Positions 34,325 to 41,575 of a stretch of DNA of 64,000 nt are shown piece by piece. The position numbers and the translations under genes were made by a program. The stretch covers positions 1 to 64,000 of the forward strand of contig NZ_JAYXIH010000018.1 in NCBI RefSeq assembly GCF_036016755.1. The letters run 5' to 3'. Source of the DNA: Aurantimonas coralicida_A (GTDB lineage: Bacteria > Pseudomonadota > Alphaproteobacteria > Rhizobiales > Rhizobiaceae). The notes beneath the pieces were generated by a model. The model was not told where the DNA came from. It did no database searches and saw only the letters and a program-made list of their open reading frames with translations. Within the stretch, counting starts at the first letter, position 1. Every line of letters begins with the position of its first letter.

Positions 34325-34951
34325 TCACAAATGCTCGGCCAGTTTCCGCATCAGCCGCCTGCCCTGGCGACGGGAACGAAGCTGACGCGTCGTCAAGCTG
34401 TTGGGACGAATCCGCAGGCTCTTCTCGCCGTTCTCGACGAAGGAGAAGCGACGTGATGCGCCGACCGGGAGGAGATCAGGGCCGTAGAGCGCGACCACGA
34501 TCAGATTCAGCCCAGTCACGGAGTCGGTCCAGGAACTGAGGTTGGACAATTCGGGATCTGTCTCGACCAACTGGCTCACCAGGTCGTCGAAATGGCCGAT
34601 GTCGAGATAGTCCCCCGTCGAGAGGCTTCCCTGACGCATGGACGAGCGCGGGTCTGAGCCAAGGTCCTCGGGAAGATCGCGCAAGTCGGTGAGGGCATAT
34701 TCGTAGGACTTGGCATCGGTTTCCAAGGTCGCGATGATACTGGTGATGTAGAGCGGTTCGGCGCTCATGCTGGTGATGAGGCAGCGGGATCGGATGCCGT
34801 GGCCGGCGCCGCGGCTGATCAGGATCGAGGAACTGCGCTGGCGCCGGTAGCCGTTCAGCAGAAGCTGCAGATAGACGATCCATACGACCAGCATCGCCGT
34901 ACTGACCGCGAGGCTGATGAGGTCGATGTTTTGCGACAGCCAGTTCCACAT
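34325..34951 (-). CDS. Hypothetical membrane-anchored protein
   Basis: A 208-residue protein with one clear hydrophobic segment (LISLAVSTAMLVVWIVYLQLLL, about 11-32) and a long cytoplasmic part, ending in an Arg-rich tail (RQLRSRRQGRRLMRK). I chose ATG 34951, preceded by GGAG at 9 bp; the frame extends to 35002. I do not recognise a domain. Its neighbours give no clear functional hint. Confidence 0.7.
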   Translation of the reverse strand: MWNWLSQNIDLISLAVSTAMLVVWIVYLQLLLNGYRRQRSSSILISRGAGHGIRSRCLITSMSAEPLYITSIIATLETDAKSYEYALTDLRDLPEDLGSDPRSSMRQGSLSTGDYLDIGHFDDLVSQLVETDPELSNLSSWTDSVTGLNLIVVALYGPDLLPVGASRRFSFVENGEKSLRIRPNSLTTRQLRSRRQGRRLMRKLAEHL

Positions 34952-35157
34952 GATGTCCGCTCCTGCGTTTGTTCCGGCCGCCGCCTCCCCCGACTGCGTC
35001 AATCGCCCGCAGAACGCGGGAGCGCGCCGATCGATCCGTAGGCGGGAATCGCGCCGCGATCACGCCGAATCGTAAAAGCGTGACTCGCTTGGGCCCCTGC
35101 CGACGCGCACAATCGCGCAAAAGAATTGCCGCGTGTGGGCGAGAGCGGGAGGATGTA

Positions 35158-36150
35158 ATGTATTTTCGGTGGGCAACGGGTGCATTTGTCGTCGCGCTGA
35201 CTGTGCTGATCTGGACCGGGCTGGCGGGCGCCAATCCCGCGCGGTGGACAGCCGAAGGCTGGCGGACCGATTTCTCCAAACAATCGGTCGATCTGACCGA
35301 AATCATCTCGGGCGGTCCGCCGAAGGACGGCATCCCGGCGATCGACGATCCGCGCTTCGTGACGGCTGACGAGACGGATAATCTCCAGCCCCGCGAACCG
35401 GTAATCCAACTGACCGTAGGCGGCGAGACCCGAGCCTACCCCTTGAGTATCCTGATGTTCCACGAGATCGTCAACGATACGGTCGCCGGCATTCCCGTGG
35501 CCGTCACCTATTGTCCGCTCTGCAACGCGGCGATCGTCTTCGAGCGCGAGCTCGGTGGCACGGTTCTCGACTTCGGCACGACCGGGAAGCTGCGCAATTC
35601 CGACCTCGTCATGTACGACCGGCAGACGGAAAGCTGGTGGCAGCAATTCACCGGCACGGGGATTGTGGGAGCCATGACCGGCAAGACGCTCGACGTCATC
35701 CCCTCGGGCCTCGTCTCCTGGCAGGCGTTTTCCAAACGCCATCCGGACGCCAAGGTGCTGGCGCCGCCGACGAGCATGAGCCGGCCCTATGGCCAGAACC
35801 CCTATGTTTCCTACGACAGCTCGGCGATGCCGTTCCTCTATCGCGGCGAGATGCCGGATGGGATCGAGCCGATGGCGCGCGTGGTGGTGGTGCGCGCGGC
35901 CGGGAGCAACAAGCCGGTCTCCATCGTCTCGCTGGCGAAGCTGCGCGAAGACAAGAGCCTTGAGCGCGGCGGCTATCGCCTGAGCTGGGAAGAAGGCCAG
36001 GCCTCGGCACTGGATACGCGCGAGATCGGCAAGGGCCGGGAGGTCGGCACCGTCAGCGTCAGCGGACCGGACGGCAAGCCGGCGGTCCACGACATCACCT
36101 TCGCCTTCGTCGCCCACGCCTTCCATCCGGAGATGACGATCGAGGGCTAG
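35158..36150 (+). CDS. DUF3179 domain-containing protein
   Basis: A 330-residue protein with a signal peptide (about 1-25, ends AGANPA). The DUF3179 signature is present: RAYPLSILMFHEIVNDTVAGIPVAVTYCPLC with CPLCNAAIVFER, DFGTTGKLRNSDLVMYDRQTESWWQQF, and FAFVAHAFHP near the C-terminus. The paired cysteines and conserved His suggest metal or cofactor binding, but the family has no established function. GGGAGGA precedes ATG 35158. Confidence 0.9.
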   Translation: MYFRWATGAFVVALTVLIWTGLAGANPARWTAEGWRTDFSKQSVDLTEIISGGPPKDGIPAIDDPRFVTADETDNLQPREPVIQLTVGGETRAYPLSILMFHEIVNDTVAGIPVAVTYCPLCNAAIVFERELGGTVLDFGTTGKLRNSDLVMYDRQTESWWQQFTGTGIVGAMTGKTLDVIPSGLVSWQAFSKRHPDAKVLAPPTSMSRPYGQNPYVSYDSSAMPFLYRGEMPDGIEPMARVVVVRAAGSNKPVSIVSLAKLREDKSLERGGYRLSWEEGQASALDTREIGKGREVGTVSVSGPDGKPAVHDITFAFVAHAFHPEMTIEG

Positions 36151-36164
36151 TGGATCGGGCCGGG

Positions 36165-36554
36165 CTAGCCGCGAAAGGCCGTCGCCTCGATCTCGACCTT
36201 CATCTCCGGCCGCAGCAGGCCCGCGACGATCATCGTCGCGGCAGGGCGGATGTCCGCGAGCCAGCGGCCGGTCACCGCGAAGACCTCGGAGGCCAGCGCG
36301 GCGTCGGTGACGGTATAGTTGATACGCACGATGTCGGCGAAGGTAAAACCCGCCTCGCGCAAGGCCGCGTCGATGGTGCGCAGCGCATTTTCCGCCTGCT
36401 CGGCGGCGCTGTCGGGCATTTCCATCGATGTATAGTCGTAGCCGGTCGTGCCGGCGACGAAGCACCAGTCGCCGACCGCGACGGCGCGGGAATAGCCGGC
36501 CTGCTTTTCGAACGGAGAGCCGGTGGAGATGAGGCGGCGGTTCGTTGCATTCAT
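36165..36554 (-). CDS. RidA/YjgF-family protein
   Basis: A 129-residue trimeric RidA-fold protein, probably a 2-iminobutanoate/imine deaminase or close paralogue. Conserved segments are SPFEKQAGYSRAVAVGDWCFVAGTTGYD, the helix AEQAENALRTIDAALREAG and the C-terminal RPEMKVEIEATAF. I chose ATG 36554; the frame upstream to 36623 is not convincing. It ends 14 bp from the convergent DUF3179 stop and is 70 bp downstream of leuD in the same direction. Confidence 0.9.
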   Translation of the reverse strand: MNATNRRLISTGSPFEKQAGYSRAVAVGDWCFVAGTTGYDYTSMEMPDSAAEQAENALRTIDAALREAGFTFADIVRINYTVTDAALASEVFAVTGRWLADIRPAATMIVAGLLRPEMKVEIEATAFRG

Positions 36555-36624
36555 GGCGTTTTGACCTTGCGATCGTTTCGACAAAGACGCCCGGTTCAAT
36601 CCAGCCAACCGGTCACCGTCCACC

Positions 36625-37230
36625 TCAGGCCCAGGGGCGGCGCTCGGCCAGCACGGTCTCGTAGCTGGCGATCGAACCCGCCTTCTCCATGGTCAGGCCG
36701 ATATCGTCGAGACCGTTGAGAAGGCAATGCTTGCGGAACGGGTCGATCTCGAAGGAGATTTCGCCGCCGTCAGGCCCGGCGATCGTCTGCGCCTCCAGAT
36801 CGATGGTGAGGCGCGCATTGGCGCCGCGCTCGGCGTCGTCCATCAAAAGATCGAGCTGTTCCGGCGTGACGCGGATCGGCAGGATGCCGTTCTTGAAGCA
36901 GTTGTTGTAGAAGATGTCGGCGAAGGACGTGGAAATCACGCAGCGGATGCCGAAGTCCAAGAGCGCCCAGGGCGCGTGCTCGCGCGACGAGCCGCAGCCG
37001 AAATTGTCGCCTGCCACCAGGATCTCGGCGTTGCGATAGGCGGGCTTGTTGAGCACGAAATCGGGATTCTCCGATCCATCCTCGTTGTAGCGCGGCTCGG
37101 CGAACAGACCCGTGCCGAGGCCGGTGCGCAGGATCGTCTTCAGATAATCCTTCGGGATGATCATGTCCGTATCGACATTGACGATCGGCAAGGGGGCGGC
37201 GATCCCGGTCAATTTGTCGAACTTCTGCAT
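36625..37230 (-). CDS. leuD: 3-isopropylmalate dehydratase small subunit
   Basis: A 201-residue aconitase-swivel-domain protein (EC 4.2.1.33) that pairs with LeuC in leucine synthesis. Signatures are VDTDMIIPKDYLKTI and FGCGSSREHAPWALLDFGIRCVISTSFADIFYNNCFKNGILPI. The length is typical. leuC is outside the window. It lies divergently from the HpcH-family gene. Confidence 0.97.
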   Translation of the reverse strand: MQKFDKLTGIAAPLPIVNVDTDMIIPKDYLKTILRTGLGTGLFAEPRYNEDGSENPDFVLNKPAYRNAEILVAGDNFGCGSSREHAPWALLDFGIRCVISTSFADIFYNNCFKNGILPIRVTPEQLDLLMDDAERGANARLTIDLEAQTIAGPDGGEISFEIDPFRKHCLLNGLDDIGLTMEKAGSIASYETVLAERRPWA

Positions 37231-37349
37231 AACGGTCTTCCTTCGTCACGGCGGCTCATCGTCGCGCGGTGGATAGCATTTCGGCTCGGGCGCGCAAACT
37301 CACAAGAGTTTTGCGGCGGCGGCGATTGCCTGTTTCGTCTGAATCGGCG

Positions 37350-38246
37350 ATGAGTTTCGCCATGATGACATCATTGCGCCCCCGCCGCTCGCTTCTGTTC
37401 GTTCCCGCCGCCAACGCGCGCGCGCTGGAAAAATCCGGCGGCCTTTCCGCCGACGCGCTGATCTACGATCTGGAGGATTCCGCCGGCCCGCGGGAGAAGC
37501 AGGCGGCCCGCGACAGACTGGCGACCCATCTTGGCGCGGACGGTTTCGCCGGTGAGCGTATCATCCGGGTCAACGCGCTCGACACGCAATGGGGCACCGA
37601 CGACCTGCAGATGGCGGCGAAAGCCGGCGTCGACGCCGTCCTGCTTCCCAAGGTCGAGACGGTCGGGACGCTGCGGCAGGTCGCCGATACACTGACGGAG
37701 GCGGGCGCGCCGGATAGCGTGAAGCTATGGGCGATGATCGAGACACCCCTCGGCATTCTCGACGTGGGAAAGCTCGCTGCCACGGGATCTGCCACGCGAG
37801 TGACGGCCCTGATGGTCGGACCCTATGACATCGCCCTGTCGACCGGCATCCAGCCTGGCCCCGACCGGGCCGAATTGATGCCCTGGATCATGCAGATCAT
37901 GGTGGCGGCGAAAGCCTATGGAATGGCGGTGCTCGATGGCCCCTATGCCAATTTCCGCGATGAGGCGGGCTTCGCCGCCGAATGCGCGGCGGGGCGACGG
38001 CTGGGCTTCGACGGCAAGACGCTGATCCATCCGACACAGATCGCGGCCGCCAACGCCGCTTACTCGCCCGATCCCGCCGCCGTCACTTGGGCGGAGCGGA
38101 TCGTCGAGACCTTCGCCGCGCCGGAAAACGCCGACAAGGGCGTGCTGCAGATCGAGGGACGCATGGTCGAGCGGCTGCATCTCAAGCAGGCGCAAAACCT
38201 TTTGGCGATGCGCGATGCGATCGCCGACCGGGAGGCGGCGCGATGA
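37350..38246 (+). CDS. HpcH/HpaI aldolase/citrate lyase beta-like (CitE family) protein
   Basis: A 298-residue TIM-barrel C-C lyase of the citrate-lyase-beta/malyl-CoA lyase class. RPRRSLLFVPAANARALEKS at the N-terminus, IYDLEDSAGP, VLLPKVETV, IETPLGIL and LMVGPYDIAL carry the expected metal and CoA-binding residues, and FDGKTLIHPTQI near residue 230 is characteristic. ATG 37350, 37362 and 37365 are alternative starts. It is followed by an overlapping DUF1737 gene. The substrate (malyl-CoA, citramalyl-CoA or other) cannot be told apart. Confidence 0.88.
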   Translation: MSFAMMTSLRPRRSLLFVPAANARALEKSGGLSADALIYDLEDSAGPREKQAARDRLATHLGADGFAGERIIRVNALDTQWGTDDLQMAAKAGVDAVLLPKVETVGTLRQVADTLTEAGAPDSVKLWAMIETPLGILDVGKLAATGSATRVTALMVGPYDIALSTGIQPGPDRAELMPWIMQIMVAAKAYGMAVLDGPYANFRDEAGFAAECAAGRRLGFDGKTLIHPTQIAAANAAYSPDPAAVTWAERIVETFAAPENADKGVLQIEGRMVERLHLKQAQNLLAMRDAIADREAAR

Positions 38247-38449
38247 AGCTCTACCGCTTCCTGTCGGGGCCGGACGATTCCGCCTTCTGCCACAAGTTGT
38301 CTTTGGCGCTGTCCAAGGGTTGGGAGCTGCATGGCTCGCCGACCTACGCCTATGACGCGGCGATGGGCACAATGCGCTGCGGCCAGGCCGTGGTCAAAAC
38401 CGTCGCGGGCAAGGATTACGACCCGGCGATGAAGCTCGGCGAGCAGTAG
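38243..38449 (+). CDS. DUF1737 domain-containing protein
   Basis: A 68-residue protein with the DUF1737 pattern: MKLYRFLSGPDDSAFCHKLS, a central GWELHGSPTYAYDA and CGQAVVKTV. It is soluble and of unknown function. The start overlaps the stop of the HpcH-family gene (ATGA), so the two are translationally coupled. The combination CitE-like plus DUF1737 appears to be functional rather than incidental, but no role is known to me. Confidence 0.85.
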   Translation: MKLYRFLSGPDDSAFCHKLSLALSKGWELHGSPTYAYDAAMGTMRCGQAVVKTVAGKDYDPAMKLGEQ

Positions 38450-38510
38450 GCGCGCCGGTGAGGCCAATGCGTCACGGCTATGCCATGTGCGAAGACTGCG
38501 CCGCCGCAGC

Positions 38511-38867
38511 ATGAGGCCATCGCTGGAATCCGCCATTGGTTACGGGATCGGCTGTGCGCTTGTCGGCCTTGCCGCCTTTGCCGTGATCGCCGTCCTTGCC
38601 GTCGTGGCGATGGCCTTTCCGCTCACCCTGACGATCGTCCTCGTCAGCCTGGCTGTGCTGGCCCTCCTGCGGTGGCGGCAAAACCGGGCGACGGTTCAAG
38701 ACGAAGCGATAACGGGCGGTTCAGGTCACGCTTGCCTCGAGCGCTTCCATGTCGTCGTCCGACAGGCCGAAATGGTGGCCGATCTCGTGGATCAGCACAT
38801 GCGAGACAAGGGTACCCAGGGTTTCCTCGTGCTCGGCCCAATAATCCAGGATGGGCCGGCGATATAA
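38511..38867 (+). CDS. Possible small membrane protein (doubtful)
   Basis: From ATG 38511 the frame gives two hydrophobic segments (IGYGIGCALVGLAAFAVIAVLAVVAMA and LTLTIVLVSLAVLALL) followed by a polar tail. The last 147 bp overlap the metallopeptidase gene on the opposite strand, so only the first half is plausible. It may be a genuine small membrane protein with a degenerate 3' end. No ribosome binding site is evident. Confidence 0.25.
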   Translation: MRPSLESAIGYGIGCALVGLAAFAVIAVLAVVAMAFPLTLTIVLVSLAVLALLRWRQNRATVQDEAITGGSGHACLERFHVVVRQAEMVADLVDQHMRDKGTQGFLVLGPIIQDGPAI

Positions 38868-39143
38868 AAGAATGCGGTTCGGCATCTCTCCGGTGACCGG
38901 GCTGTCGATGTCCCCGATCCCGCGGCCCTCGAACAGGCCGAGAATGTCGAAGGGGCTTTGCAACTCCATCTCGCGGACCACGTCGTCGTCGGGAAAGTCC
39001 GCGACGTAGAAACGAATCTCGCCGGAGAGCGCCCGGAACTCATCGGGAAGTTCGGCATAGGCCTTGATCGCGATCGCCTCGACGACGTCGAGGCCCGGCG
39101 CCATCGATGTTTCCCAGGACTGTGCGTCGGCGCTGCTATCCAT
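38721..39143 (-). CDS. Metallopeptidase family protein (minimal zincin)
   Basis: A 140-residue protein of the small zincin family (DUF2031-like). The zinc-binding motif HEIGHHFGLSD near residue 122 has both histidines and the catalytic Glu, with a third ligand likely in the following Asp. The fold is otherwise compact with a conserved RILLYRRPILDYW. I chose ATG 39143; the track also allows a TTG one codon upstream. It ends the oxidase-proximal gene row in the same direction, 39 bp after the triheme cytochrome gene. Confidence 0.87.
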   Translation of the reverse strand: MDSSADAQSWETSMAPGLDVVEAIAIKAYAELPDEFRALSGEIRFYVADFPDDDVVREMELQSPFDILGLFEGRGIGDIDSPVTGEMPNRILLYRRPILDYWAEHEETLGTLVSHVLIHEIGHHFGLSDDDMEALEASVT

Positions 39144-39182
39144 CAAGGCTCTCTCGGTTGTCGTTCATGCGTCGTCGCCCGC

Positions 39183-40478
39183 TCAACGGCCGACCGGCTG
39201 GGCGGCATACCACGCGGCGACCGCAGCGATCTGTTCATCGGTCATGTTGACCGCGATCGGCGTCATCAGGTGCGAGAATTGCGTACCACCGCGGACGCCG
39301 TCCTTCCATAGTTCCAGATGTGTCCGCGCGTACCATTCCGGCTGGCCGCCGAGATAGGGGTAAAGCGGGTTCTTCGCCCGTCCCTCGGCGCCGTGGCAGC
39401 TCTCGCAGGAGGGAATCTTGCGGGCCGGAAGGCCCTCCAGGGCAATCTTTCGTCCGAGATCGCGCATGGCCGCCGCGTCTTCCGGGAGGCCTCCGGCCGT
39501 CGCGGTGGAGACGACGGCGTTTCCGCTGCGCGTGTCGGGCGGAAATATCTGCGCCGGAACGCCATCGGCGGGCGTGCTTGCCGGTTCCGTTTCGGCCTCG
39601 GCGACCTGACCGGCCCGGGCGGGGCTCTCCCTCGGCTCATCGGAACCGCGCTTCACTGGCTTGCCAGCATACCATTCGGCCAGCGCGGCCAGTGTCGCCT
39701 TGTCATAGCGCTTGGCCGGCGGCTGCATCAGGCCGGAATGGCGGAAGCCTTCCGAATAGGCCCTGAGCGTTGCCAGAAGATAGGCTTCAGGCTGCCCGGC
39801 GATGATCGGAAAGGCGCCGGCGGCGTCTTTCTCGCCTTGGCCGAGGCCATCACGGCCGTGGCACCGCGCGCAATCCGCCAGTGCGTTCGCGAAGATGCCG
39901 TCGAGCCCGGCCGTCGCCTCGCCGCCGGCTTGCAGCTTTTCATCGCCGCGTTTGCCGCCGAGGGCGAGCTCGGCGTAGCGCTCGGCCGTCATCTCGGGAA
40001 GCGCGCGCAGGAAGGCGACCTGCGCCCAGACCTCGTCGTCCCGCTCCTGGGTCACCCAGGCGGGCATACCCGAATATTTGATGCCGTATTTGGCGATCCA
40101 GAACAGCTCGCGGTCTTTCCAGTCGCCGATTCTTTCGGCGAGCCGCGGCGGATGCGGCGTCATCGACAGGGAGACCGGCGATTGCGGCATGCCGGGGGCG
40201 CCGTGGCAGGGGGCGCAGCCGGTGGCGAAATGCCCCGCCGCGCGTTGCACGAGCGCCGGATCGTCGAGGTCGATGTTCTCGGGAACGGAAATGGTCAATG
40301 ACTGGCGCGCGACGGTGTTGCGCATGGTCCAGTTCAAGAACCAGCCGACCGGCGCGAAATGTCCCGTGGACGCCGCGATGGAGACCATGCCGGAAAGGCT
40401 GACGGCGAAGGCCAGCGCGACGGCGCCGACAGCGGCAAGGAGAAGCTTCTTCCCGGTGAGGATGAAATCGATCCGCAT
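39183..40478 (-). CDS. Triheme cytochrome c
   Basis: A 431-residue protein with one N-terminal transmembrane helix (KKLLLAAVGAVALAFAVSL) and three c-type heme motifs, CAPCH, CARCH and CESCH. The first domain resembles those of cytochromes linked to aa3/caa3 oxidases (ELFWIAKYGIKYSGMPAW). The second and third follow with KRGDEK and a Pro/Ala-rich linker (EPASTPADGVPAQ). It probably shuttles electrons to the oxidase encoded upstream. Its start overlaps the CtaG-like stop (ATG/TGA). Confidence 0.9.
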   Translation of the reverse strand: MRIDFILTGKKLLLAAVGAVALAFAVSLSGMVSIAASTGHFAPVGWFLNWTMRNTVARQSLTISVPENIDLDDPALVQRAAGHFATGCAPCHGAPGMPQSPVSLSMTPHPPRLAERIGDWKDRELFWIAKYGIKYSGMPAWVTQERDDEVWAQVAFLRALPEMTAERYAELALGGKRGDEKLQAGGEATAGLDGIFANALADCARCHGRDGLGQGEKDAAGAFPIIAGQPEAYLLATLRAYSEGFRHSGLMQPPAKRYDKATLAALAEWYAGKPVKRGSDEPRESPARAGQVAEAETEPASTPADGVPAQIFPPDTRSGNAVVSTATAGGLPEDAAAMRDLGRKIALEGLPARKIPSCESCHGAEGRAKNPLYPYLGGQPEWYARTHLELWKDGVRGGTQFSHLMTPIAVNMTDEQIAAVAAWYAAQPVGR

Positions 40479-41188
40479 CAGCCGGTCCTACCGCTGGGCA
40501 TTTGCTCGCGCAGGATCGAGGCGAGAAGCGCCAGTCCGCCTGTCAGATAGGCCGCGCCGCCGACGAGCAACATCAAAACGCCGCCGAGTTGCTGGTCGCC
40601 CAGCGGCGTCAGCGCGGCGGCGGGCGAACAGAGTTCGGCGCAGGCATAGAGCGGGCGCGGCGCCAGCAAGAGCAACGCACCGAGCAGTGTCATATGCATC
40701 GAGGTGACGAGAAGAGCGACGACGCCCGTGGCGCGAGCGGCCGGCCGGCCGGCGCCCGCCGCCCCGATGGCGCTGGCCCACAGAAGGATGCCGGCGGCAA
40801 GGAACGAGGCTTGCTCAAGAACGAAAACGGCCGCATCCACGCGCGCCGCGTCGTGTAGCACCGGCGCATGCCAGGCCCAGACCGCGACGAACTCGACCAG
40901 CGAGGCGGCGATGGCGACAGCCGGAGAAAGCCCGGCGATCAAACCGGGAAAGGCGCGCGCCAGGCCGAGCGCGAGCAGCGGCGCGGCGAGGACGACGAGG
41001 CCCATATGCAACGCCATATGGGCAGCGAAGGAGCCTCGGGCGCTCTCCGGCAGCGGCCCGAACCACAAAAGCGTCAGCAGGAGGACGCCGGCGACCAGTG
41101 GCCAGAACCGCGTGATACCCGGCCACTTGGATGCCGCCGGGGTCATGGCCGGACCATAGTCGGCAAGAATGGGCGCGCCGGTTCTCAT
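40478..41188 (-). CDS. Cytochrome c oxidase assembly protein, CtaG (caa3) family
   Basis: A 236-residue membrane protein with 6-7 hydrophobic segments. Conserved histidines occur in SFAAHMALHMGLVVLAAPLLALG, WAWHAPVLHD and SMHMTLLGALL, as in caa3_CtaG proteins, which aid CuA/CuB loading or assembly. It is unrelated in sequence to Cox11-type CtaG. Both ends overlap neighbouring genes, which places it firmly in the oxidase operon. Confidence 0.87.
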   Translation of the reverse strand: MRTGAPILADYGPAMTPAASKWPGITRFWPLVAGVLLLTLLWFGPLPESARGSFAAHMALHMGLVVLAAPLLALGLARAFPGLIAGLSPAVAIAASLVEFVAVWAWHAPVLHDAARVDAAVFVLEQASFLAAGILLWASAIGAAGAGRPAARATGVVALLVTSMHMTLLGALLLLAPRPLYACAELCSPAAALTPLGDQQLGGVLMLLVGGAAYLTGGLALLASILREQMPSGRTG

Positions 41189-41565
41189 CGGCAGTCCGCG
41201 TTGATCAGCACCGGCAGGGCAACGAAGAGCACCGCGACGAAGGACAGCGCGGCGAGTAGTACGGTGGAGAACTCCAGAAACCGCTCGCGCCCCGCCCCGC
41301 TATCCTCGTCGTTGTGAAAACCGCTGCCGCCTTCCGTGCGCCATTCGTGCAGCGCCCGTCGGAAGACGAGGCCGATCAGCACCAGCGCAAGGAGCGTCAC
41401 GATCGCGATGGCGATGCGGGCGCCGCCGATGGTCTCGAAAACCTGGACATTCGGCGCGCATGCATAGGCCGCGAGTACGTAGGAGACGAGGAAGTGCAGC
41501 GCCCAGACCGTCGGCGGGGTGATCAGCGTCCAGAGATTGTCGCGGGTCTGTCGGTTGGTGTTCAT
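41185..41565 (-). CDS. Small membrane protein of the caa3 oxidase operon
   Basis: A 126-residue protein with three hydrophobic segments: PPTVWALHFLVSYVLAAYACA, IAIAIVTLLALVLIGLVF and FSTVLLAALSFVAVLFVALPVL. It starts 10 bp after coxAC and overlaps the CtaG-like gene by 4 bp. I do not recognise a named family. By position it is a candidate oxidase subunit or assembly factor (a subunit IV-like role is possible). The ATG at 41565 has GAGAGGGC upstream. Confidence 0.75.
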   Translation of the reverse strand: MNTNRQTRDNLWTLITPPTVWALHFLVSYVLAAYACAPNVQVFETIGGARIAIAIVTLLALVLIGLVFRRALHEWRTEGGSGFHNDEDSGAGRERFLEFSTVLLAALSFVAVLFVALPVLINADCR

Positions 41566-41575
41566 CGCCCTCTCC

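Noticed and set aside
34969..36465. Long minus-strand frame opposite DUF3179 (488 codons)
   Set aside because: Basic, low-complexity shadow; the DUF3179 signatures fix the true strand.
39183..40478. Triheme cytochrome as the missing subunit of the GMC dehydrogenase
   Set aside because: Its domains look like oxidase-linked cytochromes rather than gluconate-dehydrogenase subunit II, and it overlaps oxidase assembly genes; the link is only possible, not supported.
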